Assembly: GCA_015056325.1 (NCBI GenBank)
Contig: SVGL01000005.1
Span: 1 to 64,000, forward strand
Source: Clostridiales bacterium
GTDB taxonomy: Bacteria > Bacillota > Clostridia > Christensenellales > Aristaeellaceae
DNA: 64,000 bases
Direction: 5' to 3'
The position numbers were made by a program, and so were the translations under genes. Shown piece after piece: positions 1 through 7,301 of this stretch; the first letter of the stretch is position 1, and every line of letters begins with the position of its first letter. The notes under the pieces were generated by a model. That model worked only from the letters and a program-made list of their open reading frames with translations. It was not told the origin of the DNA and made no database searches.

Positions 1-64
1 CGACTTGCATGTGTTAAGCACGCCGCCAGCGTTCGTCCTGAGCCAGGATCAAACTCTTTCATTT
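1..64 (-). rRNA. rrs: 16S ribosomal RNA, 5' end only
   Basis: The reverse complement carries the universal 16S 5' region (AGAGTTTGATCCTGGCTCAG followed by the GACGAACGCTGGCGGCGTGC block). The gene runs off the left edge, so only about 64 nt are present. The mature 5' end is placed near 64 by analogy with other bacteria; the exact base is an estimate. Confidence 0.97.
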
Positions 65-205
65 AATCCTGTTTATTTCTTACCGGTTTCCCGGCCAAGA
101 ATCAACTCATTCGGAATTACTGTCATATTTTTGCGTTTCATTATTCTGTATCGTTTTCAAGGTTCAGTGCTCACCCTGCGGTCTCCCGCGCGAGTCAGCT
201 TGTGT

Positions 206-234
206 ATCTTATCATCATCCCAAAGGAAAGTCAA
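206..234 (-). promoter_or_regulatory. rRNA operon promoter
   Basis: On the minus strand TTGACT (234-229), a 17-bp spacer and TAAGAT (211-206) point toward the 16S gene. This gives a leader of about 135 nt. The leader contains CCTTGAAAAC, like the TTTGAAAAC box common before Bacillota rRNA genes. Confidence 0.8.
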
Positions 235-406
235 CAGGTTTTTTCAACTTTTTTCACCTTTTTGGCTTTCTTTTTGGAATTGCGAACGTTTTCCCAAAGC
301 TTCTTCACCAGCGTTTCGACTTTGGGACGGACATTTGTCCCCGGTCTTCCCCAAAATAGTTCGGAGTTTTGGCAGATGCTTTGTTTCTTCTTTTTTGCAG
401 ATCTAC

Positions 407-435
407 TTGACATTTCCAGCTTCTTCCGATATAAT
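407..435 (+). promoter_or_regulatory. Perfect consensus housekeeping promoter of the phage cassette
   Basis: TTGACA (407-412), 17-bp spacer, TATAAT (430-435): all 12 consensus bases match. It lies about 75 bp upstream of the regulator gene and is divergent to the rRNA promoter. No operator palindrome is obvious around it, so expression may be constitutive. Confidence 0.85.
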
Positions 436-508
436 ACGCACAGATGTTCTCATTGTAGCCGAATCGACCTGGCTTTGAGGGGAACAGAACATTCGAAGGG
501 AGGTCGAA

Positions 509-904
509 ATGATGACGAAAAAGGAACTGCTGAATACATACCGCACGTCGGTAATTGAGCTGGAAGAGCTGCGCCGGCAGCTGATGCGCGTGGGCACAGA
601 CGGGCGGCCCGCCGGGGCACGCAGCCTGCAGATGGATAGCATCCGCGGCACAAATGATCCCGCAGCGGCAGCGATGCAGTTGGCCGACGGTCTTGAAGAG
701 ATGCTGCGCCGAAAGGAGGAGGAACTGGCGGAGCTCGCTGAACAGGTGGATGCGCTGTTGAGGAGCATCCGGGATTTCAGGACGTATTTGGTCATCCATC
801 ATTATTATGTACTGGGCCATACGGACGAACAGGTGGCACGCACGCTGGCGGTATCCCGAGTCCGCGCATTGCAGCTTCGGCAGCATTATCTCGACGCTGC
901 ATGA
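509..904 (+). CDS. Phage late-gene regulator (ArpU/RinA or sigma-70-like type)
   Basis: A 131-residue protein. The N-terminal half is a charged helical region (residues about 5-85). The C-terminus, HHYYVLGHTDEQVARTLAVS and onward (about 95-130), looks like a helix-turn-helix of the sigma region 4 kind found in ArpU/RinA-type phage regulators. These normally sit directly before the terminase genes, as here. AAGGGAGG precedes two adjacent ATGs (509 and 512); 512 has the better spacing. It is expressed from the consensus promoter at 407 and ends just before a 10-bp-periodic repeat array. The exact family is inferred from position and fold, not from a strong signature. Confidence 0.6.
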   Translation: MMTKKELLNTYRTSVIELEELRRQLMRVGTDGRPAGARSLQMDSIRGTNDPAAAAMQLADGLEEMLRRKEEELAELAEQVDALLRSIRDFRTYLVIHHYYVLGHTDEQVARTLAVSRVRALQLRQHYLDAA

Positions 905-907
905 GGG

Positions 908-971
908 CTTACATTCATTTACACACATTTACAATGATTTACTTGCATTTACCGTTGACCTGTGTTATGAT
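908..971 (+). promoter_or_regulatory. Five TTAC repeats at 10-bp period plus late promoter
   Basis: TTAC occurs at 909, 919, 929, 939 and 949, exactly 10 bp apart; the last four are ATTTAC. The fourth ATTTAC overlaps a weak -35 (TTGCAT, 943-948), followed by a 17-bp spacer and an extended -10 (TGT-TATGAT, 963-971). One helical face would be presented to a regulator, probably the product of the upstream gene. A TerS packaging site is the main alternative. Confidence 0.6.
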
Positions 972-993
972 GCTATCGTGGTCAAATAGAAAC

Positions 994-1026
994 AGACGTT
1001 CCCGTAGTCGGGAGCGTCTTTTTTGT
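994..1026 (+). terminator. Intrinsic terminator before terS
   Basis: AGACGTTCCCG (994-1004), loop TAGT and CGGGAGCGTCT (1009-1019) form an 11-bp stem with one G-U pair, followed by TTTTTT. It lies about 16 nt after the predicted start of the 966-971 promoter and before terS, so late transcripts would have to read through it. Confidence 0.85.
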
Positions 1027-1066
1027 ACCCCTGACCACAAAGTGATCCAAGGAAGGAGGCAACACG

Positions 1067-1282
1067 TTGGAACATCCCGACATCGCCACACCAGAGGAGG
1101 TTTTGGCGACCTTCACCGAGCTGATGCGCGGGGAGAAATCCGCCGAGCGCCTGAAGGCTGCCGAGCAGCTGGCCAAGTACCACAGCCTGTTCGCCCCAAA
1201 GGAGGATACGGCGGATCCCTCCGAGGCCGCGGCGGCGGTAGAAGCGGCCGTGGCGGACATTTTGGCGGAGCATCATGCGTGA
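1067..1282 (+). CDS. Terminase small subunit-like protein
   Basis: A 71-residue protein beginning EHPDIATPEEVLATFTELM and containing RLKAAEQLAKYHSLF, the helical AA(E)xL(x)K(x)..LF pattern of phage small terminases. It is shorter than most (100-200 residues), so DNA binding and oligomerisation may be reduced. The start is TTG (1067), set by GGAAGGAGG at 1051-1059; no ATG is available. The 3' end overlaps terL by 8 bp, implying translational coupling. The role is recognition of packaging-initiation DNA for the large subunit. Confidence 0.65.
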   Translation: MEHPDIATPEEVLATFTELMRGEKSAERLKAAEQLAKYHSLFAPKEDTADPSEAAAAVEAAVADILAEHHA

Positions 1283-2525
1283 GGCGGCGCTGACCTTCCT
1301 GCTGACCCGCCCGGCGGAGGCGGCGCGGTTGTGCGGCCTTAACCAGCTGACAGACGAGCTCCACGGGGCGTGGATGCAGGAGATGCTGCTGGGCCGGGAG
1401 GACATGACCCTCCTGGCACACCGCGGCAGCTACAAGACGAGCTGCCTGGCCTTTGCGATGGCAGCGATGCTTCTCGCCTTCCCCCGGCGGAACATGATCT
1501 TCCTGCGCAAGACAGATGAGGACGTCATCGAGGTCATCCGCCTGGTGAAGAAGCTCCTGCGCACCGACGCAATGCGGCACCTGGCACGGATGATCTACGG
1601 CACACAGGTGGACGTGCTCAAAACAGACATGTTCACCGTGCAGACCACTTGCTACGCCTCCATCCGGGGCGCGCCGCAGCTGATCGGCATGGGTGTGGGG
1701 GGCTCGCTGACCGGCAAGCACGCGGACGTGGTCATCACCGATGACATCGTCAACCTGCACGACCGCATCAGCCGCGCCGAGCGCGAGCGCACCCGGCAGA
1801 TTTACCAGGAGCTGCAAAACATCCGGAATCCCAGGGGCCGCATCCTCAATACCGGCACGCCCTGGCATCCGGAGGACGCCATCTCGCTCATGCCCAACAT
1901 CCGCAGGTGTGACTGCTATCATTCGGGGCTGCTGAGCGAAGAGGAGATCCTCCGGCTGAAAAGGGCGATGACCCCGTCCCTGTTCGCGGCGAATTACGAG
2001 CTGAAGCACATCGCTGCAGAAGGGGCGCTCTTTGGGGACTGTCCGTCCACGAATGCGGACCCAGCTCTCCTCCGTGACGGCATCGCCCATGTGGACGCGG
2101 CCTACGGCGGCGAGGACTGCACGGCGCTGACCTGCGGCAAGGTCGTGGGGGATCGGCTCATCCTCTACGGCAGGCTTTGGCGCGGGCACATCGACAAGGT
2201 GATGGACGAGATCATCGCCGAGTGCGACCGGCTGCTGTGCGGGCCCATCCATTGCGAAACCAACGGCGACAAGGGGTACGTCGCCCGGGAGCTTCGCATG
2301 CGCGGCGCGGAGGTGCGGCCCTACGCTGAGCACATGAACAAACATGTGAAGATCGCCACGCTCCTGCGCAAGTGGTGGGGGAAGATATCCTTCGCCAAAG
2401 GCACGGACCGCGCCTACATTGACCAGATCCTGGACTACACAGACGCCGCCCCCCACGACGACGCGCCGGACTCCGCCGCCTGCCTCATCCGGGCATTGGA
2501 GCGCACGGAGCGAATCCTGCATTAA
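1275..2525 (+). CDS. Phage terminase large subunit (packaging ATPase/nuclease)
   Basis: A 416-residue protein. The ATPase domain shows a Walker A-like AHRGSYKTS near residues 47-55 and Walker B VVITDDIV near 154-161. The C-terminal RNase H-like nuclease domain shows an Asp in IAHVDAAYGG (about 272), CETNGDKGY (about 331) and a final acidic site in DDAPDSAACL (about 397-406). Both domains look intact. It would translocate and cut DNA at the portal. The start ATG overlaps the end of terS, and the portal gene follows after 18 bp. Confidence 0.88.
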   Translation: MREAALTFLLTRPAEAARLCGLNQLTDELHGAWMQEMLLGREDMTLLAHRGSYKTSCLAFAMAAMLLAFPRRNMIFLRKTDEDVIEVIRLVKKLLRTDAMRHLARMIYGTQVDVLKTDMFTVQTTCYASIRGAPQLIGMGVGGSLTGKHADVVITDDIVNLHDRISRAERERTRQIYQELQNIRNPRGRILNTGTPWHPEDAISLMPNIRRCDCYHSGLLSEEEILRLKRAMTPSLFAANYELKHIAAEGALFGDCPSTNADPALLRDGIAHVDAAYGGEDCTALTCGKVVGDRLILYGRLWRGHIDKVMDEIIAECDRLLCGPIHCETNGDKGYVARELRMRGAEVRPYAEHMNKHVKIATLLRKWWGKISFAKGTDRAYIDQILDYTDAAPHDDAPDSAACLIRALERTERILH

Positions 2526-2543
2526 CTGAAGGAGGAAATCCCA

Positions 2544-3899
2544 TTGTTCACCGACATCACCTACCAGGACTACCTCGCCGCCAGCGACAAGGAAGCCCTC
2601 ATCCTGGAGGCCATCCGCCGCTACAAGGCCTCCCCCGCATTCCACCACGCCCTGGAGGCCAACTGCTACTTCCGGGGCGAAAACAGCGCCGTTGCCCACA
2701 AGACCATCCTGCGCGCCCGCAAGATGGAGGGTCGCGACGCCTCAGGCCGCCGCCGTATCCGCACCGCCACGGAGGACGTAGTGGGCAACCGCATCGCCAG
2801 CGCATTCCTGTACCGCTTCGTCACCCAGCAGAACCAGTTCCTGCTCTCCGAGGGCGTGAGCCTTCCCCCGGAGTGCAAGCAGGCCCTGGGCGCTGACTTC
2901 GACCGTCAGCTGGAGCATCTGGGCGAATGCGCACTGCTCCACGGCTGCGCCTGGGGCTTCTGGAATGCCGACCATGTGGAGGTCATCGAGGCGGCAAAGA
3001 ACGCTTACACCGGCTTCTTCCCCCTGCTGGACGAAATGACCGGCGAGATCCGCCTGGGCGTGCAGTTCTGGCAGATCGCCGCTGAGCGCCCGATGTATGT
3101 TCGCATCTTCGATGAAGACGGCGTGCTGATTCTCCGCGAAGAGCGCCACGGCGTGTCCGTCGTGCAGGAGAAGGAGCCCTACCGCCGCACCCTGCTTTCC
3201 GACGCGCTGGAAACCGCAGTCATCGTGGAGGAGGGCTTCTGCCAGCTGCCCCTCATTCCCCTGCGCGCCAACAAGGACGCCGCCAGCGAACTCACCCCCG
3301 CCATCAAGGCCAAAATCGACGCCTACGACGCAATCCTCTCCGACTTCGCCGACAACCTCGAACGCGCCAACGACGTGTACTGGGTGCTGAACAATTTCGG
3401 CGGCACGATGGATGACGTAGCCGAGCTGCTGGAGCAGATCAACCGCGTCAAGGCCGTGGCGAATCTTTCCGACGGCTCTGGTACCGGCGCGACCGCTGAG
3501 CCCCGCACCATCGAGGTACCCTACGCCGCCCGCCGGGAGGCCCTCACCCTGCTGGAACGCGCCCTCTATCAGGACTACATGGCCCTGGACATGGACGCCC
3601 TCACCGGCGGCAGCCTGACCAATGTGGCCATCCGCGCCGCTGCCGCGAACCTCCACCTCAAGGCCGACCGCTACGAGTGGCAGCTGCGCCAGTTCGTGCA
3701 GGAGCTGCTTGCCCTCATCGGCTGCCCCACGGAGGACATTCGCTTCAACCGCCAGACCATCGCCAACGAGAGCGAGGTCGTCAGCGATATCTGCAAGATG
3801 CGCGATGACATCGACCTGCGCACCGCCCTGCGCCTCAACCCCTATATTCAGGAGGAAGAGATCGAGGCCCTGGTAACCGCCACTCCCCCGCTGGAATAA
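2544..3899 (+). CDS. Phage portal protein
   Basis: A 451-residue protein with the organisation of SPP1 gp6-type portals: N-terminal helical stem, a central region with VGNRIASAFLYRFVTQQNQF, and a C-terminal crown rich in helices (NLHLKADRYEWQLRQFVQEL). The portal dodecamer forms the DNA channel at one capsid vertex. The start is TTG at 2544 with AAGGAGG eight bases upstream. It sits between terL and the scaffold gene as in most tailed phages. No MuF-type minor head protein follows, which is unusual for this portal class. Confidence 0.8.
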   Translation: MFTDITYQDYLAASDKEALILEAIRRYKASPAFHHALEANCYFRGENSAVAHKTILRARKMEGRDASGRRRIRTATEDVVGNRIASAFLYRFVTQQNQFLLSEGVSLPPECKQALGADFDRQLEHLGECALLHGCAWGFWNADHVEVIEAAKNAYTGFFPLLDEMTGEIRLGVQFWQIAAERPMYVRIFDEDGVLILREERHGVSVVQEKEPYRRTLLSDALETAVIVEEGFCQLPLIPLRANKDAASELTPAIKAKIDAYDAILSDFADNLERANDVYWVLNNFGGTMDDVAELLEQINRVKAVANLSDGSGTGATAEPRTIEVPYAARREALTLLERALYQDYMALDMDALTGGSLTNVAIRAAAANLHLKADRYEWQLRQFVQELLALIGCPTEDIRFNRQTIANESEVVSDICKMRDDIDLRTALRLNPYIQEEEIEALVTATPPLE

Positions 3900-3915
3900 T
3901 TGCTTTACCAACCAT

Positions 3916-3944
3916 GCAGACGCGACGCACCGTGTCTGCTTTTT
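3916..3944 (+). terminator. Hairpin with T-run between portal and scaffold genes
   Basis: GCAGACGCG (3916-3924) and CGTGTCTGC (3931-3939) pair over 9 bp with one G-U, a 6-nt loop and TTTTT after. It looks like a partial or regulated terminator inside the operon. Confidence 0.65.
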
Positions 3945-3961
3945 GATTGGAGGAAAATGAC

Positions 3962-4492
3962 ATGTCACTGACCCGCAAGCTCCTCAAGGAACTGGAGCTG
4001 AACGACGCCGCCATCGAGCGCATCATTGCCGCCCATGTGGAGACGGTGGATGCGCTCCGGCAGGAAAGGGACGCGGCCCAGGCCCAACGCGACGCACAGC
4101 AGGGCGAAACCGCACTTGTCCAGGCGGAATACACCGCCTATCGCTGCCAGGTGGAGGAGGCTCGCCGCCTTTCCGCCCGGCGCGAGGCCCTCACCCATGC
4201 TCTCACGGCCCAGGGCGCCAATCCCAACGCACTGCCGCTGCTGCTGGACGCCATCCGACTTCCCGAGGAAGCGTGGCAGGACAACAAGCTCACCGATGCC
4301 TCAGCAGTATTGCAGCCCTGGCGCGCCAAGTACGGCGCCCTCTTTACCGTCAAAAACCCTGTGCCGGTGACGAAGGTTCGTCCGCCGGTCACAGCCGGGG
4401 GCCTGCTCACCCACGCGGACGTGAAACGCATGTCCGCCGGGGACATCAACCGCAACTGGAGCGCAGTCAGAACGGCGCTCCAACACAACTGA
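3962..4492 (+). CDS. Phage scaffolding (GP20-like minor structural) protein
   Basis: A 176-residue, mostly helical protein: MSLTRKLLKELELNDAAIER, then a charged coiled-coil-like stretch (about 25-75) and a C-terminal basic tail with LTHADVKRMSAGDINRNW. This is the usual pattern for scaffolds encoded just before the coat protein. The ATG at 3962 is preferred over an in-frame TTG at 3947 because GGAGG (3949-3953) is correctly spaced for it. It should assist procapsid assembly and leave before packaging. Confidence 0.7.
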   Translation: MSLTRKLLKELELNDAAIERIIAAHVETVDALRQERDAAQAQRDAQQGETALVQAEYTAYRCQVEEARRLSARREALTHALTAQGANPNALPLLLDAIRLPEEAWQDNKLTDASAVLQPWRAKYGALFTVKNPVPVTKVRPPVTAGGLLTHADVKRMSAGDINRNWSAVRTALQHN

Positions 4493-4516
4493 AATGTATT
4501 AAGGAGATAATGCACT

Positions 4517-5329
4517 ATGGCTATCAACAACTTTATCCCCCAGGTCTGGTCCGCCCGTCTGCAGGAGAACATGCAGCAGCAGCTGGTTTTCGGCGCGCTG
4601 TGCAACCACAACTATGAGGGTGATATCACCCAGTGGGGCGACACGGTTCACATCAACTCCCTGAACGACATCACCGTCAAGCCCTATGACCCCAGCGTGG
4701 AGATCTCTGATCCTGAGCAGCTCTCCGGCACCGACACGACTCTGACCATCGACCATGGCGCCTACTACAACTTCTTCATCAATGACGTCGATGCCGTGCA
4801 GGCCCGTGCTGACCTGATGGAGGCCGCCATGCGCAACGCTGCCTATCGTCTGGCTGCTGATGCGGAGGAGTACATCATCAAGACCATCCTGGACAACGCC
4901 GGCATCAATGAAACGCGTGTCATCCCCACTGCTGAGGCCGGCGGCATGTACTCCGTTCTGGTGCAGCTGAAGGCTACCATGGACCTGCTCGGCGTGCCCC
5001 GCCAGAACCGCAAGCTGGTCATGGGTCCGCTGCTGGAGGCTGACCTGCTGATGGACGAACGCTTCGTCACCTTCGCCTCTGTGAGCAACGAGAAGCCCGC
5101 CGAGGGCGCTGTGGCGCGCATGGCCGGTTTCGACATCTACGTCAGCCACGACCTGACCGACCAGATCATCGCCATGACGCCCGATGCGGTCACCTTCGCC
5201 AACCAGATCACCAAGGTAGACGCCTACCGCCCCGAGAAGGGCTTCTGCGACGGCGTGAAGGGCCTGTGCCTCTCCGGTGCCAAGGTCGTCATCCCCGATG
5301 CCGTCATCGTCTACAAACTCACCGACTGA
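4517..5329 (+). CDS. Major capsid protein (P22-coat/HK97-fold type)
   Basis: A 270-residue protein starting MAINNFIPQVWSARLQENM, with GDTVHINSLNDITVKPYDPS and DHGAYYNFFINDVDAVQA, typical of P22-coat-like major capsid proteins of clostridial phages. The absence of a long N-terminal delta domain fits use of a separate scaffold. AAGGAG at 4500-4505 sets the start. A strong hairpin follows immediately, a common arrangement that limits expression of downstream genes relative to coat protein. Confidence 0.82.
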   Translation: MAINNFIPQVWSARLQENMQQQLVFGALCNHNYEGDITQWGDTVHINSLNDITVKPYDPSVEISDPEQLSGTDTTLTIDHGAYYNFFINDVDAVQARADLMEAAMRNAAYRLAADAEEYIIKTILDNAGINETRVIPTAEAGGMYSVLVQLKATMDLLGVPRQNRKLVMGPLLEADLLMDERFVTFASVSNEKPAEGAVARMAGFDIYVSHDLTDQIIAMTPDAVTFANQITKVDAYRPEKGFCDGVKGLCLSGAKVVIPDAVIVYKLTD

Positions 5330-5335
5330 TTCACC

Positions 5336-5377
5336 GGCTGCATGTCTTCCGCATTGGAGGGCATGCAGCCCTTTTTT
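5336..5377 (+). terminator. Terminator after the major capsid gene
   Basis: GGCTGCATG (5336-5344) pairs with CATGCAGCC (5362-5370), followed by CTTTTTT. It lies 7 bp after the capsid stop codon and before the head-completion genes. Confidence 0.85.
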
Positions 5378-5408
5378 CGGCCCCACCTCAGATAAGGAGG
5401 CACAATTC

Positions 5409-5834
5409 ATGACCGTTAAGGTATCCGATGTGATGCGTCATGTGCGCAATCACTTCATCACCCATTCCATTCATGCCGCATGGCGCAACACCGGCGGCAA
5501 GCTGACGCCGGATTCCGCCCTCAAGCCCGGCATGTGGATTGCCGTCACCGGAGCAGACGCCCCTACCGGCGTGTATCAGCTGGACGAACGCGGCGGCATC
5601 CCCAACCTGGGCGATGCTGCCTGGACGGGCCGGGTGTATCTGCTCAATCCCCCGGCGGATTTCATCCATCTGTGCGGGGATATCGCCTGCTGGGCCGCCG
5701 CCAACCCCGACCCCTCCGTCACTGCTGAGAAACTGGGGGAATACAGCGTCAGCCGGGCATCCGTCACCTGGCAGGAGGCCTTTGCTCCCGCGCTGACTCC
5801 CTACCGGCGGATGTTCACGGAGGTACCCGTATGA
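5409..5834 (+). CDS. Putative phage head-tail connector protein
   Basis: A 141-residue protein beginning MTVKVSDVMRHVRNHF. No decisive motif is visible. Position directly after the coat gene, size, and a 4-bp ATGA overlap with the next gene match first head-completion (gp15/gp6-like adaptor) proteins. The start is set by AAGGAGG at 5394-5400. An alternative is a capsid decoration protein; the sequence shows some beta-rich stretches (GMWIAVTGADAPTGVYQL) that would allow that. Confidence 0.5.
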   Translation: MTVKVSDVMRHVRNHFITHSIHAAWRNTGGKLTPDSALKPGMWIAVTGADAPTGVYQLDERGGIPNLGDAAWTGRVYLLNPPADFIHLCGDIACWAAANPDPSVTAEKLGEYSVSRASVTWQEAFAPALTPYRRMFTEVPV

Positions 5835-6175
5835 TCGAAAAATGGTTCGAGCCCTTCATGCTGCTGGAAAAGCAGTCCCAGCCCGATGGTCTGGGCGGAG
5901 TACGCATCACCTTCGCCGATGACATCCCGTTCTCCGGCGTGCTGACCTGGGCCAGTGATGTCCCCATCAGCGCTGCAGAGCGCATTGCCCTGGAGGAATC
6001 CCCTGTGCTGCTGCATGAATTCGACGTCACCCTCTCCCCCGGCGATCACGTCCGCCGGGAGAAGGACGGCGCAGTGTACAGGGTCGTCAGCCGTTCCGGC
6101 AGCCTGCGCACGCCGCCGTTTTCCGGGCTGCGCTTTTGCCAGGCAGCAGTGGAAAGGGTGGTGTTTCCATGCTGA
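5831..6175 (+). CDS. Putative phage head closure protein (SPP1 gp16-like)
   Basis: A 114-residue beta-rich protein with DVTLSPGDHVRREKDGAVYR followed by VVSRSGSLRTPPF. The phrase 'GD.v......vYrV.s..g....p' is characteristic of small head-tail stopper proteins. It overlaps its neighbours on both sides (ATGA at 5831; next ATG at 6169). It would seal the portal exit after packaging. The family assignment is by motif and gene order only. Confidence 0.6.
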   Translation: MIEKWFEPFMLLEKQSQPDGLGGVRITFADDIPFSGVLTWASDVPISAAERIALEESPVLLHEFDVTLSPGDHVRREKDGAVYRVVSRSGSLRTPPFSGLRFCQAAVERVVFPC

Positions 6176-6537
6176 AAACCATCCACCGTGAGCTGCATGA
6201 GCACATCGCCGGTTTGGGGCTGCCCGTTCATCCGGCAGACGCCGTTCCCGATAACGCTTCCTTCCCCTATCTCACCCTGGCCATCGAAACGCCCCTGACC
6301 CCCGCCAAGCCAGGCCGTGTCACCCTGACGCTGTGGTGCCATTCCGGCGCCGCCCATGCCGAGCGCCTCACCTATGGAGATCAGCTGCTCACCCTGCTGC
6401 CGCCCCGGGGCTTCTGGCTGGACACGGGGTACGAGACCTTGCTGCTCACCCCGGAAAGGCCCGCCCAGTCCCTTCAGGAGAAAACCGCCCTGGGGCTGCG
6501 CATCACCTGGAAGCTGGTGCGCCACCCCCATGCATAA
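6169..6537 (+). CDS. Putative tail completion protein (gp17/DUF3168-like)
   Basis: A 122-residue protein: MLKTIHRELHEHIAGLGLPV, FPYLTLAIETP, and a C-terminal TALGLRITWKLVRHPHA. Size, order and the 'FPYlTl' beta strand match tail-terminator or completion proteins. The start at 6169 follows GGAAAGG at 6151 and overlaps the preceding gene by 7 bp. In ordinary siphophages the tail tube gene comes next; here a tail-tip gene follows directly. Confidence 0.55.
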   Translation: MLKTIHRELHEHIAGLGLPVHPADAVPDNASFPYLTLAIETPLTPAKPGRVTLTLWCHSGAAHAERLTYGDQLLTLLPPRGFWLDTGYETLLLTPERPAQSLQEKTALGLRITWKLVRHPHA

Positions 6538-6548
6538 GGAGGTAAACC

Positions 6549-7301
6549 ATGACCATCCACGACTGCGCCCTGAATGGCGCGTCCCTGTCCTGGCTGGATG
6601 AGCGCATCTGCGTGCTGGACGTCCGGGAGGATGCGCCTCGCCTGCGCCTGCCAGCCTTCCCTCTGCCCCGGGGCGGACAGTTCCTTGCCCCCGTGCGGGA
6701 AAGCCTGTCCGTCCGCGTAACCTTCGCCATTCACGAGCAGGATCCCATCCGCCGCTGGTCTTTGCTGGAGCTCGTCCGCGCATGGGCATCGGATGGCGGC
6801 ATCCTGACCCTCGACGCCCGTCCCGACCAGCAGCTGACCGTCGTCTGTACTGAGCTGCCTGCCCTGGCAGCCGAGGACTGGACGGCCCCCCTGACCCTTC
6901 AGTTCACCACCACCCTTTGCCCCTACTGGGAAGCCGCGGAGCCCACCGTCCTCACCGGCAGCAGTACGATGTCCCTCGTGCTTCCCGGTACAGCAGAGGA
7001 CACCCCGGTGAGCGTCACCGTCACCAATATAGGCGCCAGCCCCGTCACCCGCCTGACCCTGCAGTGCGGCGGCACCTGCATCATCTTTGATGACATCACC
7101 CTGCCTGTGGGCAGCAAGTGCTATGTGGAAGTCCAGGATGGCCTCCTGTCCGCCACAATCAATGGGGAGAGCATCCTGCCCAACCGCACGCCCGGCAGCG
7201 ATGATCTGCTGCTGGCGCCCTGCGGCAAGGGCTGCACCGTGGCCGCCCTGAGCATCCAACCCCTGCAGGCCATCTTCACAGCGAGGGGGCGGTACGCATG
7301 A
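6549..7301 (+). CDS. Distal tail (Dit)-like protein
   Basis: A 250-residue beta-rich protein with an N-terminal half resembling the Dit core (LDVREDAPRLRLPAFPLPRG; VRVTFAIHEQDPIRRWSLLE) and a C-terminal galectin-like half (VTVTNIGASPVTRLTLQCGG). Dit forms the hub at the tail tip. AAGGAGG at 6537 sets the start. It overlaps the Tal-like gene by 4 bp. There is no tape-measure gene in front of it, which is normally obligatory. Confidence 0.6.
   Translation: MTIHDCALNGASLSWLDERICVLDVREDAPRLRLPAFPLPRGGQFLAPVRESLSVRVTFAIHEQDPIRRWSLLELVRAWASDGGILTLDARPDQQLTVVCTELPALAAEDWTAPLTLQFTTTLCPYWEAAEPTVLTGSSTMSLVLPGTAEDTPVSVTVTNIGASPVTRLTLQCGGTCIIFDDITLPVGSKCYVEVQDGLLSATINGESILPNRTPGSDDLLLAPCGKGCTVAALSIQPLQAIFTARGRYA

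Noticed and set aside
955..960. TTGACC as the -35 of the late phage promoter
   Set aside because: No -10 lies 16-18 bp downstream; TTGCAT (943) with TATGAT (966) has correct spacing.
1113..2699. A 528-codon minus-strand frame over terS and terL
   Set aside because: The terminase motifs, SDs and overlaps all support the plus strand.
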